A stretch of DNA of 64,000 bases from Temnothorax longispinosus (GCF_030848805.1 NC_092359.1:10184623-10248622), one strand, 5' to 3'. Positions 1 to 9,803 are shown, counted from the stretch's first letter. Notes: generated from the letters alone by a model not told the origin. Numbers and translations are program-made.

Positions 1-24
1 AACCTTTTGATATTATTGTTTTTG

Positions 25-155
25 TAGCAAAAAAATACAAATGCCATTATAAGACCAAATTAGATCAAAATTTTCTCTCTTTAATAAAGGTGTTGTATGG
101 AGCACGTATACTTGGCGCGTTTTTTATCTTTCTTGGAAAAAGGTAATAAGTTTGA
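25..155. repeat. Right arm of the array foldback repeat (cut by window edge)
   Basis: This segment, with GGAGCACGTATACTTGGCG near 100-118, matches the right arms at 20.9-21.04 kb, 47.5-47.67 kb and 54.65-54.8 kb. The left arm lies outside the window. It sits about 170 bp before the first BED-pair exon, the same placement as in the other modules. Confidence 0.7.
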
Positions 156-321
156 AGATCTAGGTGCGAGATCTGGTAGTTAGAAAAATTCAAACTATAT
201 ATCCGTATAAACGTACATCCTAATAAATAAACTATGTCTCTTTTGTACCTTTATGAGAAATTCTACGAACGCTTGCTGAGGCAACTGTACCATATTTAAT
301 ATTAAACAATATGTATTACAG

Positions 322-663
322 AACGGTTATGACATCGAGAAAAAAATGGAGCACGTTGTGGAATTATTTCGAGGAATTGAAACCTTTGCTGGTGAAGTGC
401 ACGACCTGTAAAAAAGAAATTAAGGTACCTCATAAAACAAATCGCACAACAAAAATGAGAGTACACTTATTAAAAGAACATGGAATATTTTTCGGTGACA
501 CTCGCACACTACCTGACGACTTGAGGAAATATTACTCGGAGTTACCGGGATATAAGGCCAAATGTAAAGATTGTGGCAACACATTATCCTTCTTAACAAA
601 GATTGGAAATTTACAAAGACATTTAAGAATGAGACATTCCATAAAAATACAGAGTCGAAATAA
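322..663 (+). CDS. BED-pair cassette exon 1 (two zinc fingers)
   Basis: Internal exon of 342 nt bounded by TTACAG before base 322 and GTAAGT from base 664. One base completes the incoming codon and two are left over. It encodes about 113 residues with two fingers. The first carries the W..YF aromatic start of BED domains, then CTTC and HLLKEH. The second carries CKDC and HLRMRH. BED fingers usually bind DNA in insulator proteins, transcription factors and domesticated transposases; the role here is inferred. The residues after FLT in finger 2 are KIGN. An in-frame ATG overlaps the acceptor and another follows at 332, so independent translation cannot be excluded. All ligands and both splice sites are intact. 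Confidence 0.75.
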
Positions 664-1039
664 GTAAGTACACATTCAAAAAATTATTAAAATGCTAAAG
701 ATTATAAAATAAATGTAATCGTAAAACAATCAATAACTAAAGAAAATTGAGCGAATAATAGTTTTTGTCAGGGCATCCATATAATATTTATTTGCAATTT
801 TGATCATAAATGTGCACGTACATTTGGTACGTTTTCTATCCTTCTAATTGAAAAAGATATGTTTCAAGATCTGTACGCGATCTGTTAATTATGAAAATTT
901 TATGAAAATTTTTATATCCGTATAAACATACATCCTAATAAGTGGACCATGTCTTTTTATGATCTTTATGAGATATTCTACAAACGCTTGTTGAGCCAAT
1001 CACTGTACCACATTTAATATCAGACAGTCTGTATTACAG
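664..1039 (+). other. Conserved 376-bp intron between BED exons 1 and 2
   Basis: GT...AG interval with no coding content. Nearly the same intron lies between BED exons 6-7, 8-9 and 9-10 (370-373 bp), including the shared GTACATTTGGTACG block. Exon and intron were therefore duplicated together. Confidence 0.7.
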
Positions 1040-1384
1040 AAAGGTTATGACATCGAGAAAAAAATACAGCAAGTTGTGGAATTATTTTGAAGAATTGAAA
1101 CCTTCGCTGATGAAGTGCACGACCTGTAAAAAAGAAATTAAGGTATTTCATCTAACAGATCGCACAACAAAAATGAGAGCCCACTTATTTAATGTACATG
1201 GAATATCTCTCGATGATGACACTCTCACACTAACTGACGACTTAAAACAATATTACTCGGAGTTACCGGGATATAAGGCAAAATGTAAAGAATGTTGCAA
1301 AACAGTGTCTTTCTTAACACATATGCCAAATTTACGAGAACATTTAAGAAGGAGACATTCCATAAGAATCCAGAGTCGAAATAA
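1040..1384 (+). CDS. BED-pair cassette exon 2
   Basis: Exon of 345 nt between TTACAG and GTAAGT (from 1385), in the same phase as exon 1. Finger 1 has CTTC and HLFNVH; finger 2 has CKEC and HLRRRH. The block before the first helix reads KVFHLTDRT and the post-FLT quartet is HMPN, both different from exon 1 although the framework is almost identical. An extra Cys follows CKEC (CKECC). There is no upstream ATG at the acceptor, but ATG lies at 1047. No lesion is seen. Function is unknown; DNA binding is inferred from the fold. Confidence 0.75.
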
Positions 1385-1855
1385 GTAAGTACACATTCAA
1401 AAAATTATTAAAATACTAAAGATTATAAAATAAATGTAATGATAAAACAATCAATAACTAAAGAAAATTGAGCGAATAATAGTTCTTGTCAGGGCATCCT
1501 TATAATACTTATTTGCAATTTTGATCATAAATGTGCCTCTCAAATTGTAATAATAATAATTTTTTAATTATTTCGCAAATATAATTTAAATAAATATGAA
1601 TCACTTATTTTCACGTTCTTTCATGCATCATAAATAAAGACAATCTAAAAATTTAGATTAGATATTTATTTATATTAAATATTTATTTGTTTGAGTATTT
1701 TACATTAGTATTATAGAAATTTGAGGTAGATATATAAAATGTGCAATTTTTATACATAGTTCTTATAGATATTTAAATTAAAAAGCTCTATATTTAATAA
1801 AATTTATATAAGATAACTCTCAAATCTGTCATTTACTGATTACGTAAATGAATAA
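1385..1855 (+). other. AT-rich spacer after BED exon 2
   Basis: The first 170 bp match the sequence after every BED exon. Around 1700-1720 is a conserved TTATAG-AAATTTGAG-GTAGAT string that recurs near 8.7, 16.2, 59.2, 62.2 and 63.7 kb (see findings). No gene seen. Confidence 0.5.
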
Positions 1856-1893
1856 TCTATATATATAAAATAGAATGTCTGTATGTATGTATG

Positions 1894-1924
<31 letters not shown>

Positions 1925-2371
1925 TGTATGTATGTATGTATGTATGTATGTTCTTTATACACTCTTAAACTATTCGACCGAATTTTTACCAAAAGTATAT
2001 AAAATAGGGGTAGAATTTTCCGGGGAGTGTTATAGAGTACATAGTTTTTCGTTACCGATCTTTTTGGGAACCGGTATCCGAAATTTTTCTAATTTTTTGG
2101 GAAATAATTGACCGAATTTTAAAGAATTGTATATAAAACAGGGGTAGAATTTCCGGGGAGTGTTATAAAGTGTATAATTTTTCGTTATCGATCTTTTTGG
2201 AAACCGGTATAAAAAATTTTTCCAATTTTTCTGGAAATAATTAACCGAGTAAAAAAAGATTGGTTACGAGATGTTTAATCCATAAACACTCCTTATGTTT
2301 GTCCATAATAAGGATATTGAAACATAAATGAAGTCGTTTTAAGAAAAAACGAAGCCCGGGTAACCAGCTAG
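1856..2371 (+). mobile_element. Non-autonomous Helitron-like element
   Basis: The segment starts with TC (TCTATATATATAAAATAG), ends with CTAG after a GC-rich CCCGGG-containing segment, and lies between an A and a T, as expected for Helitron insertion without target duplication. It contains an ATGT repeat (1875-1950) and an internally duplicated AATTTTCCGGGGAGTG-like block near 2015 and 2145. It has no Rep/helicase coding, so it would depend on an autonomous partner. A related fragment lies near 57.95-58.04 kb. Confidence 0.65.
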
Positions 2372-3144
2372 TAATTAATAAAAGTTTCTGTTAGCCAACC
2401 ATCAACCGTTTTTTTGTAGTATTTGAATATACGTTGTAGGTCTACAAATGTCAGCATCATAGTGATATTTAATATTTATCTTTGAGTTATTATTGTACAT
2501 GTTATAGCACCAACCTAATTTATTCTAGCTTTTTCTACAATTTTCCCTGAAAACATTCCATCACTTTCGACCGTTTTAATTGATGACAGTATCCGTTTTA
2601 TGTTTAAACACGTACTCATATTAAGACAGCTTCTATTTTAAATTATATGTATATTAAGAAAAACGTTTTTTTCAAGCGACATATATAAGCAATAAATAAG
2701 TAAAACACGACGGATATAATATACAATCAAATTATGGAGAACGTTATTATGACGTTCAATAAAATATCATAAAGGAGGAGGGTCTCTAAGGCCTGTTTTC
2801 GGCACCCCTTCAAAATTGGACCAAAATGGCTGGAATCACTTCCTTATACCCTTGGAAGTAATATTTAGTCAATTCCAGCCTAAACGGAAGTATTTAGAGT
2901 GTATACTTCAAGTATACATGGTGCATCAGCGCGCCCGTATCAAGCATTTTTTGGAAAACTAAGCGTTTTTGAGAAAAATGTTTCAGATAAAAGTTGTATG
3001 GTTTCAAGGGGGACATAAGATGGTGTCATTGGTTTGACCTTGGATAGTCATTTGAAGGTCACGTGAATGTCGATTTCAATATTTTATATAGAACCCCCTA
3101 TTTTTACATATCTTTAATTGTAGCTTATTTCGAGAGCTTTCCAA

Positions 3145-3327
3145 TGATGATATGTTGATTTTGTGGAATAATAAGCAGGGTTGTTTGGAAAGTATAAAGT
3201 ATTTTACTTCGTAGAAGAGTACAACAGAACCGTGATAAGTCACGCTTGAGAGAGCACACACACAGTGTCGCCAACTAAGAAGTGAGTAAAACATAAACTT
3301 AATAGTACATAGAATTGCGTATCAACA
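3145..3327 (-). repeat. Copia LTR (3' LTR in element orientation)
   Basis: 183-bp repeat in direct orientation with 7394-7576; I see no difference between the two. It is flanked on the outside by TCCAA (3140-3144). A G-rich polypurine tract on the minus strand (GTGGGGGTG, 3328-3336) abuts the inner edge. Confidence 0.9.
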
Positions 3328-3356
3328 CACCCCCACAATTCTATAAATACACTCAT

Positions 3357-6300
3357 CTAATCTAATTTTACATTTTCAACGTGCATTTGATCTCTAAATT
3401 TAATAAACTTTGGAACTGATAATGCCTTTGTAAATATGTCTGCAATTTGCTCATCTGTTGGTACGTAACTTAAACTTATTAACTTATCATTAACTAAATC
3501 TCTGACAAAATGATGTTTTACATCGATGTGTTTACTACGTTTACATTCATAAGTATGAGCCATCTTTATACACGAGATATTATCTTCATAAATTTGTATT
3601 GGACGAACACTAATCCTTAAGGTATTTGACAACAACTGTTCTAAAAAGATACATTCAGTTACACACGTAGACAATGCAACATATTCAGCTTCGCTACTCG
3701 ATAAAGCCACAACAGATTGTTTCTTAGAATTCCAATATACTACGTTATCATTTATTTTTAAGAGATATCCACTAGTGCTTTTCCGGTCATTCACATCGCT
3801 TGCATAGTCTGAATCTACATATGCACTAACATTTATTTGTTGTTTATCTCCATTTTTATAATAAACTAAACCTAAATTCGCCGTGCTCTTTAAATATCTA
3901 AGTACATTTTTCAGCTGATTCCAGTGACTCTGATTATAACAATTCTGAAACCTACTAAAGTAACAGACTGCATAACACAAATCTGGTCTAGAGCCCAACA
4001 TTATATACATTAAGCTACCAATCAATTCTTTATACGGTATTTCAGGAAGAGATTCGACTTCACCTTTCTTAAGATCTAGTTTTGGTTGTACTGGTATTTT
4101 AGAATGTTTACAATCAGTCATATTGAAGCGATTTAATATCTTTTGAATAAGTCTATTCTGTGAAATACTGATTTTGTTATTATTTTTCACTATTTCTAAG
4201 CCTAGAAACACTAATCTCTTTTTGTTACTTAAATCCCGTATTTCTACTTTTGACATAAGTTCCTTCTTAATAAATTCTACCTCATCCTCAGAATCAGACA
4301 CCATAATTATATCATCTATCCAAATTAGTAAGTAAATATGTACCGTGTAATATAAACAAGGATCAACTTTGGATCTAGTAAAGCCTAAGTTTAACAAATG
4401 ATCATTGATACAAGTGTTCCAACACTTCGGACTCTGCCTAAGACCATACAACGCCTTTAATAATTTACATACTTGTCCAGGCACTAAAGTTTCCAGACCC
4501 TCTGGTGGATACATAAATACCTCTTCATTTAGTTCACTCTTAAGGAAGGCAAATGTCACATCCAACTGATGAATGTTCAAGTTTCTTTCAACTGCTATAG
4601 CCAATATTACTCTCAGCGTCATCATTCGAGCGACTGGTGCATAAACTTCTTCTTCTAAAGCTTGTTGTTGATATCCTCTTGCTACAAGTCTTGCCTTTTT
4701 CTTGATCTCACCTTTGTCATCTATTTTCTCAGTAAATATCCATTTCGAATTAATAACATTAGCATTAGGAGGTTGAGGCACTAGCTTCCAAGTTTTATTT
4801 TCTTCAAGTAATTTTAATTCTTTGTTTACAGCTTCTTTCCATCCATCATTACTTTCTATTGCTTCTTTATAATTCCTTGGGAGTTCAGATGGTAAATGTC
4901 CTGTTGTCAAGGCCGCTATAAGATCCACCTCAAAATCTTCTAAATATTTAGGAGGTCTTGTTATTCTCTTGCTTCTTCGTAGTGATTCTGGCTGTGCCTC
5001 TTGAGCGTCTTCGTAAAAACTATCCTGAGACTCTTCAGTGTCGTCAGTTTCTACTACTTCTTTGCTTTGTTCTTCGCTTTCACTATCCTTTGATGCAATC
5101 TCTATTACATTTCTCTTAGTCTTCTCTTGATGAGTTATATTCTTGCTTTCATCAAATATCACTGAACGTGATGTAATTACTGTCTTCTTATCGGGATCCC
5201 AAAGACGATATCCATTATTACAATATCCTATGAGATACATTTTCTTCGAGTGTGAATCAAGCTTCCCGTTTCTCTCTTCTTTTGGTATATGAGCGTATGA
5301 CAAGCATCCAAACACATGAATCTTCTTTAAATTGGGTTTACAGTTATACCATCTTTCAGCTGGAGTACAACCTTTAGGAAGAGTTGAAGTCTCAGTTCGA
5401 TTGTTTAAATATGTTGCTGTCAGAACTGCGTCTCCCCAAAAATCCTTAGTAAAGTTAGAGTCATAAATCAGACATCGGGCTTTATCCAAAATAGTTCGAT
5501 TGTATCTTTCTGCTACTCCATTCTGTTCTGGATTTCGAGCTACAGTATATTGTATGACGATTCCTTTCGACCTACAAAAAGTTTTGAATTCAGTAGAGGT
5601 ATACTCACCCCCGTTATCACATCTCAGATTTTGGATTTTTTTATTAAATTGAGATTCCACCATGTTAACATATTCTCGAAATTTTTCTATAATCTCACTT
5701 TTATTTTTCATTAAATAAATTACTCCAAAATGACTAAAGTGATCTATAAAGCTTACAAAGTATTCCATTCCGTCCCTTGTGAGAGGTTTTATTTTTCCAC
5801 ATACGTCAGATGACACTATTTGAAGCAATCTACTTGCTTTTCTGTCCTCAGGAATTGATTTCAGAAATGGTGCTCGAGTTTGCTTACCTTCCAGACATAT
5901 TTCACATATTCCGTCAACTGGATATCTTGAAGAATGTCCCATTCTTCTATGTCGTAGTATCATTTGGTTCTTCTCATCCCTAGCTCCTATACTTGCGATT
6001 TCCTTTCCATATTCCAGCTTTACTTGGTACAAACTTCCTTTTATAATCCCTTTCATAATGCTTCTGTTGTTCTTCTCAATATTGACTTCTCCTTTTTCAA
6101 ATATCACCTTAAATCCTTTTTCTTCTATTTTCTTTACTGACAGTAAGTTATAAGCAAGTTTTTCACATTCCAAAACGTCCGTCAATGTTACATTCTTTCC
6201 TTCTACCGTTTGCAATAATAAATCTCCTTGTCGCTTAGCAATTACTACCTCGTTCTCTTTAGCTACTTTCACCTCGTGGTTAACACTTCTTACATTTCTT

Positions 6301-7271
6301 AAGTATCTTCCTACATCACTGTTTACCAGGTGGATAGTTGCACCACTGTCTATTATGAAAATTATTTCGGAATTATTTGAGAATAATCCAGTGTGACCGC
6401 CGTCATTTATGTCACCGTCATTGTTCTTCTTTACTTCTAGTATAAAAGTTATGTTTTCCTCTTCCTCTTTTTCTTCCTGTTCTGCAACATTGGTCAGACC
6501 TTTCGACTTACGTGGACAATCCATCTTCTTGTGTCCTTTGGCACCGCAGTTAAAACAGTTTCCGTAAAAAACATAACCTTTATCTAGTTGCTCTCTATTA
6601 CCTCTGAAATTGTCATTCCGATTGAACTGCCTTTTTGATCTTTGTCCAAGAAAAGCATGCTGTGATACCGTACTTTCCTTTAGACTCTCAGTTTTCTTTT
6701 GTCTGTCTTCTTCCATTAATAATTTGTTTTTCACCAAATCTAGAGTTACATTAGTTTCTTCCTGGCAAAATAACACATCAAGCGCTGTTACCACCGTTTG
6801 GTAGGTCTCCGGCATTGCAGCTAGAAGTTGCGAAATCTCCTCCGTTTTTTCTATTTTTCCTCCTGCATTCTTGAGCTCCTGTACTGTCTTCTCAAACTCT
6901 ACTAGAAATTCATTTAGCTGAGACTGACCTGTATATTTAAGTGTTCTCAGTTTTCTCTGCAGCTGTATCTGTGTTGCTATACCTGTCTTCTGATATGTGG
7001 CTCTCAGCGTTCTAATCATTTCTTTAGCAGATGGTTTTTCTTTGACCATCTCCAGCACATTGTCCGCTAAACACTGTACAACTATATTACGTGCTTTTAT
7101 ATCATTCTTCTTAAAAGTTGCCAATTCCGCTTCCTGAGACGGGGGATCCTGTGTCAAGACATGTAAACAATCACTTTGTTCCAAAATGAGCTTGACTCGA
7201 TACTCCCAGTTTGAGTATCCCGTTCCATCAAAAGCTTTCACATTCTGAAATTGCTGCGATGTCAATGCCAT
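3357..7271 (-). CDS. Copia gag-pol polyprotein
   Basis: 1304 codons without interruption. From the N-terminus: a UBN2/gag-like region (about 1-220); a CCHC zinc knuckle of form CFNCGAKGHKKMDC (about 240); an aspartic protease with DSGA (about 307); integrase with an H-H-C-C zinc motif (about 440-465) and a D-D-E core ending near NGVAERYNRT; reverse transcriptase with QLDVTFAFL and WIDDI; and RNase H with DSDYASD and SSSEAEYVAL. This protease-integrase-RT-RNase H order defines Ty1/copia. It makes virus-like particles in the cytoplasm, copies its RNA and integrates the cDNA. The start is the first ATG downstream of the primer-binding site. The catalytic aspartates appear present in all enzymes. 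Confidence 0.92.
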   Translation of the reverse strand: MALTSQQFQNVKAFDGTGYSNWEYRVKLILEQSDCLHVLTQDPPSQEAELATFKKNDIKARNIVVQCLADNVLEMVKEKPSAKEMIRTLRATYQKTGIATQIQLQRKLRTLKYTGQSQLNEFLVEFEKTVQELKNAGGKIEKTEEISQLLAAMPETYQTVVTALDVLFCQEETNVTLDLVKNKLLMEEDRQKKTESLKESTVSQHAFLGQRSKRQFNRNDNFRGNREQLDKGYVFYGNCFNCGAKGHKKMDCPRKSKGLTNVAEQEEKEEEENITFILEVKKNNDGDINDGGHTGLFSNNSEIIFIIDSGATIHLVNSDVGRYLRNVRSVNHEVKVAKENEVVIAKRQGDLLLQTVEGKNVTLTDVLECEKLAYNLLSVKKIEEKGFKVIFEKGEVNIEKNNRSIMKGIIKGSLYQVKLEYGKEIASIGARDEKNQMILRHRRMGHSSRYPVDGICEICLEGKQTRAPFLKSIPEDRKASRLLQIVSSDVCGKIKPLTRDGMEYFVSFIDHFSHFGVIYLMKNKSEIIEKFREYVNMVESQFNKKIQNLRCDNGGEYTSTEFKTFCRSKGIVIQYTVARNPEQNGVAERYNRTILDKARCLIYDSNFTKDFWGDAVLTATYLNNRTETSTLPKGCTPAERWYNCKPNLKKIHVFGCLSYAHIPKEERNGKLDSHSKKMYLIGYCNNGYRLWDPDKKTVITSRSVIFDESKNITHQEKTKRNVIEIASKDSESEEQSKEVVETDDTEESQDSFYEDAQEAQPESLRRSKRITRPPKYLEDFEVDLIAALTTGHLPSELPRNYKEAIESNDGWKEAVNKELKLLEENKTWKLVPQPPNANVINSKWIFTEKIDDKGEIKKKARLVARGYQQQALEEEVYAPVARMMTLRVILAIAVERNLNIHQLDVTFAFLKSELNEEVFMYPPEGLETLVPGQVCKLLKALYGLRQSPKCWNTCINDHLLNLGFTRSKVDPCLYYTVHIYLLIWIDDIIMVSDSEDEVEFIKKELMSKVEIRDLSNKKRLVFLGLEIVKNNNKISISQNRLIQKILNRFNMTDCKHSKIPVQPKLDLKKGEVESLPEIPYKELIGSLMYIMLGSRPDLCYAVCYFSRFQNCYNQSHWNQLKNVLRYLKSTANLGLVYYKNGDKQQINVSAYVDSDYASDVNDRKSTSGYLLKINDNVVYWNSKKQSVVALSSSEAEYVALSTCVTECIFLEQLLSNTLRISVRPIQIYEDNISCIKMAHTYECKRSKHIDVKHHFVRDLVNDKLISLSYVPTDEQIADIFTKALSVPKFIKFRDQMHVENVKLD

Positions 7272-7379
7272 TGCACTTCCCGCCTGTTCTTCACTCTTCT
7301 AACCTAACCTTCCAGAAACTTCCAGATCGTTTATAGATTCCTCTTTTTAGGCTAACAAATACTAATACTGCTTATGCTC

Positions 7380-7393
7380 CTGGGCCCATAACC
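7380..7393 (-). promoter_or_regulatory. Copia primer-binding site, initiator-Met tRNA half type
   Basis: On the minus strand GGTTATGGGCCCAG follows the 5' LTR directly. This is complementary to the anticodon arm of initiator tRNA-Met, the primer arrangement known for Drosophila copia, where a half-tRNA primes synthesis. Confidence 0.8.
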
Positions 7394-7576
7394 TGATGAT
7401 ATGTTGATTTTGTGGAATAATAAGCAGGGTTGTTTGGAAAGTATAAAGTATTTTACTTCGTAGAAGAGTACAACAGAACCGTGATAAGTCACGCTTGAGA
7501 GAGCACACACACAGTGTCGCCAACTAAGAAGTGAGTAAAACATAAACTTAATAGTACATAGAATTGCGTATCAACA
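7394..7576 (-). repeat. Copia LTR (5' LTR in element orientation)
   Basis: 183 bp starting TGATGATATG and ending GTATCAACA on the + strand, matching 3145-3327. The TCCAA target repeat follows at 7577. It would hold the element's promoter. Confidence 0.9.
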
Positions 7577-7782
7577 TCCAAAACACTCATAACTAAGTCA
7601 TTTTTTATTAAGTACTTTGCGAGTTATGAGGCTTCTTACAGATAGATTTGTAGAAACGTTACTTAAGGAGATCCGAGATTGAAATCATATTATTCATTCT
7701 TGTTGATTCTCCACACGTGAACAGTAAAATCGTAAACGTAATCTTCCTTTAAGAAGCCACGTAGAGTGGGGTGTTGGATTTA

Positions 7783-8046
7783 CGTGAGTCCCCTTGCCTG
7801 TCATTTTTTGGGGTGCTAGATTTAAAAAGTGAGTCCCCTTGCCTCTCACCTTTTGGGGTGCTTGATTAAGGTAAGTCCCCTTGCCTCTCACCTTTTGGGG
7901 TGCTTGGTTAAGGTGAGTCCCCTTGCCTCTTACCTTTTGGGGTGCTTGGTTAAGGTAAGTCCCCTTGCCTCTCACCTTTTGGGATGCTTGATTAAGGTGA
8001 GTCCCCTTGCCTCTCACCTTTTGGGGTGCTTGGTTAAGGTGAGTCT
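7783..8046. repeat. 41-bp minisatellite (about six to seven units)
   Basis: Tandem units containing CCCCTTGCCTCTCACCTTTT followed by GGGGTGCTTGGTTAAG. Units alternate between GTGAGT and GTAAGT at their joints. It lies inside the long-inverted-repeat element beside its right arm. Both strands read open because 41-bp units shift frame gently, not because a protein is encoded. Confidence 0.85.
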
Positions 8047-8409
8047 GATGAAATGACTATCCAAGGTCAAACCAATGACACCATCTTATGTCCCCCTTGA
8101 AACCATACAACTTTTATCTGAAACATTTTTCTCAATAACGCTTAGTTTTCCAAAAAATGCTTGATACGGGCGCGCTGATGCACCATGTATACTTGAAGTA
8201 TACACTCTAAATACTTCCGTTTAGGCTGGAATTGACTAAATATTACTTCCAAGGGTATAAGGAAGTGATTCCAGCCATTTTGGCCCAATTTTGAAGGGGT
8301 GCCGAAAACAGGCCTTAGGGACCCTCCTCCTTTAATTAAGAAGATACGGCATTTTACTATCAATACAAGATTTGGTAGTCTAATAAAATTATTCGTGTGA
8401 ATTTATGTT

Positions 8410-8576
8410 CCGGTAAAAAATTTTTCTCATAAAAACATATTTAAATATACCTAATTATATGATACCATCCGGCTACCGGAGCTTAAAGCCTATCCGCTTT
8501 AATTGCCAGGGGCATTCCTTAATATTATATGATTATAAATATTTAATATGTTTTTATATAAAACATTTTTTACCGG
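8410..8576. mobile_element. MITE with CCGGTAAAAAA ends
   Basis: 167-bp segment whose ends are inverted (CCGGTAAAAAAT at left, ATTTTTTACCGG at right). The related module at 63.6 kb lacks it, and a right-end remnant is seen near 59.03-59.06 kb. No coding capacity. Confidence 0.7.
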
Positions 8577-8739
8577 GGTATTCTTCATCTCAACTAAAAC
8601 TAGAATAGAACAAGTACGTTAAAATAGCATTTCTCCCTAACTTAATTTTATATCATATCGGTCGTGTTTTACTTATCTATTAATCACAAATTCAGACATT
8701 AATTGTTTGACATTAGCATTACAGAAATTTGAGGTATAA

Positions 8740-8795
8740 AACATTCTCTCCCTATCTCTTTCTCTTTCTTCCTCTTTCTCATTTTCACTTACAAA
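8740..8795 (+). other. Conserved pyrimidine-rich tract before linker exons
   Basis: Long C/T tract about 110-165 bp upstream of the first linker exon acceptor, repeated at 59.23-59.28 kb and 63.78-63.83 kb at the same spacing. It may contribute to splicing of the module, but it is conserved together with everything around it. Confidence 0.4.
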
Positions 8796-8906
8796 ACTTC
8801 ACCGCCAATAAGTACATAATAGCATTAAATAATACGTGCAATACGTGTAGTATTTTAATAATTATTCTTTCTTTTCTGTTTTTAATAACACCACTTTTTT
8901 ATGCAG

Positions 8907-9032
8907 ACCAAGCACTTCAAGTTTAGCGGATAATGGTATGGATCGTTCTGCAGAATGTCAAAGTGAAGATACATCTGGTTTGTCCGGTCAATCATTTAAA
9001 GAAATGACAGGAAAAACAGGCGCACATAATGA
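8907..9032 (+). CDS. Linker cassette exon a (type I, Ser/Thr-rich)
   Basis: 126-nt exon between ATGCAG and GTAATT, same phase as the BED exons. It encodes about 41 residues beginning PSTSSLADNGMD, low in hydrophobic residues and with no recognised domain; a disordered linker is the likely role. The other two frames meet stops early, for example TAA after AGCGGA in the frame beginning AAG, and the splice-compatible frame is open. A second copy follows 151 bp downstream. Confidence 0.6.
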
Positions 9033-9183
9033 GTAATTATTCGTTTTTCTTATATCACACAATATAATAATATCTCGATATTTAAATGTTTACTTTTGCG
9101 AGAGAATAATTTACAACTTTAATATTTTAAATAATTTCCATTTACATATTTTCCATTTCTAATTGCACCGTATTTCAATGCAG

Positions 9184-9309
9184 ATCAAGCATTTCAAGTT
9201 TAGCGGATAATGGTATGGATCCTTTTGCAGAACGTCAAAATCAAGATACATCTGACTTGCTCGTTCAATCATTTAAAAAAACGACAGAAAAAACAGGCGC
9301 TCTTAAAGA
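9184..9309 (+). CDS. Linker cassette exon b (type I)
   Basis: 126 nt between ATGCAG and GTAATT, phase as in exon a. It starts SSISSLADNGMD and ends with a TEKTGALKE-like tail. Sequence is close to exon a (A-to-T change in the first codon). Open in the splice frame. Function unknown. Confidence 0.6.
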
Positions 9310-9446
9310 GTAATTATTCGTATTGCTTATATCATACAATATAATGATATGTTGATATTTAAATATTTACTCTTTTTCAAAAGAATAATTTACAACATTA
9401 GTGTTTTAAATAATTCTATTTCTAATGACTACGTATTTCAATGTAG

Positions 9447-9572
9447 ACCAAGCACTTCAAGTTCAATGGATTATAATACAAATCCCGCTGCAGAATGTCA
9501 AAGTCAGGAAACAATTGATTTGGATCCTCAAATGTGTAAACAATCGAGAAAGGAAACAAGAGCACGTGATAG
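9447..9572 (+). CDS. Linker cassette exon c (type II)
   Basis: 126 nt between ATGTAG and GTAATT. It begins PSTSSMDYNTNP and ends with a basic KETRARD tail. This differs from type I in its second half: DLDPQMCKQSRKE replaces the TSGLxxQSF block. It has the same length and phase as type I. The same type II exon recurs at 18667, 49270 and 59700. No known domain. Confidence 0.6.
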
Positions 9573-9708
9573 GTAATTATTTGTTTTGCTGGTACCACAT
9601 AATATAATGACATTTTATTATTAAAATATTTATTTTTCTGCAAAGGATAATTTATAACGTTAATATTTTATATAATTCTATTTTCAATTGTAACACATTT
9701 CGATGCAG

Positions 9709-9803
9709 ACCAAGCATTTCAAGTTAATTCAACGGGTTATGATACGAATATTTCTGCAGGACGTTAACATACTGCAGAACAATCGTTGACTTCTGTATTG
9801 TCC
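9709..9803 (+). pseudogene. Decayed linker exon d, cut by a gypsy insertion
   Basis: The GCAG acceptor and PSISS start survive, but a stop codon (TAA) follows at once and the frame is lost. Similarity to the 20.5 kb and 60.03 kb copies stops near CTGTATTGTCC and resumes near 13735. The retroelement fragment was therefore inserted inside this remnant. Confidence 0.6.

Larger units (their letters stand above)
3145..7576 (-). mobile_element. Full-length Ty1/copia LTR retrotransposon
   Basis: 4432-bp element with 183-bp LTRs at both ends, a 5-bp target duplication (TCCAA at 3140-3144 and 7577-7581), a primer-binding site, a polypurine tract and a single open gag-pol frame. Identical-looking LTRs and an open frame indicate a very recent insertion. 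It may be mobile; that is inferred from completeness only. Confidence 0.92.
2771..8333. mobile_element. Long-inverted-repeat element, split by a copia insertion
   Basis: Arms of 283 bp (2771-3053 and 8051-8333) are near-perfect reverse complements. Between them are the copia element (3145-7576) and a 41-bp minisatellite. Without copia the element is about 1.1 kb and has no transposase-like frame. The flanks resemble 63.33-63.6 kb, which runs through without this insertion, so the segment is an insertion and not part of the ancestral module. Confidence 0.7.

Noticed and set aside
322..663. BED exons as separate single-exon genes starting at the ATG in ATGTATTACAG
   Set aside because: That ATG lies in the acceptor, is absent from about half of the copies, and exons 7 and 9 have no ATG near their start; conserved GTAAGT and phase fit splicing better. 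Not fully excluded.
3076..3294. Short frame duplicated at 7352-7543
   Set aside because: Both are the same LTR sequence read across its border.
7783..8046. CRISPR array
   Set aside because: Units are contiguous with no unique spacers.
7694..8056. Overlapping open frames on both strands encoding KVRGKGTHLNQAP- or SPLASHLLGCL-type repeats
   Set aside because: They arise from the 41-bp minisatellite. No start context, domain or splice evidence.
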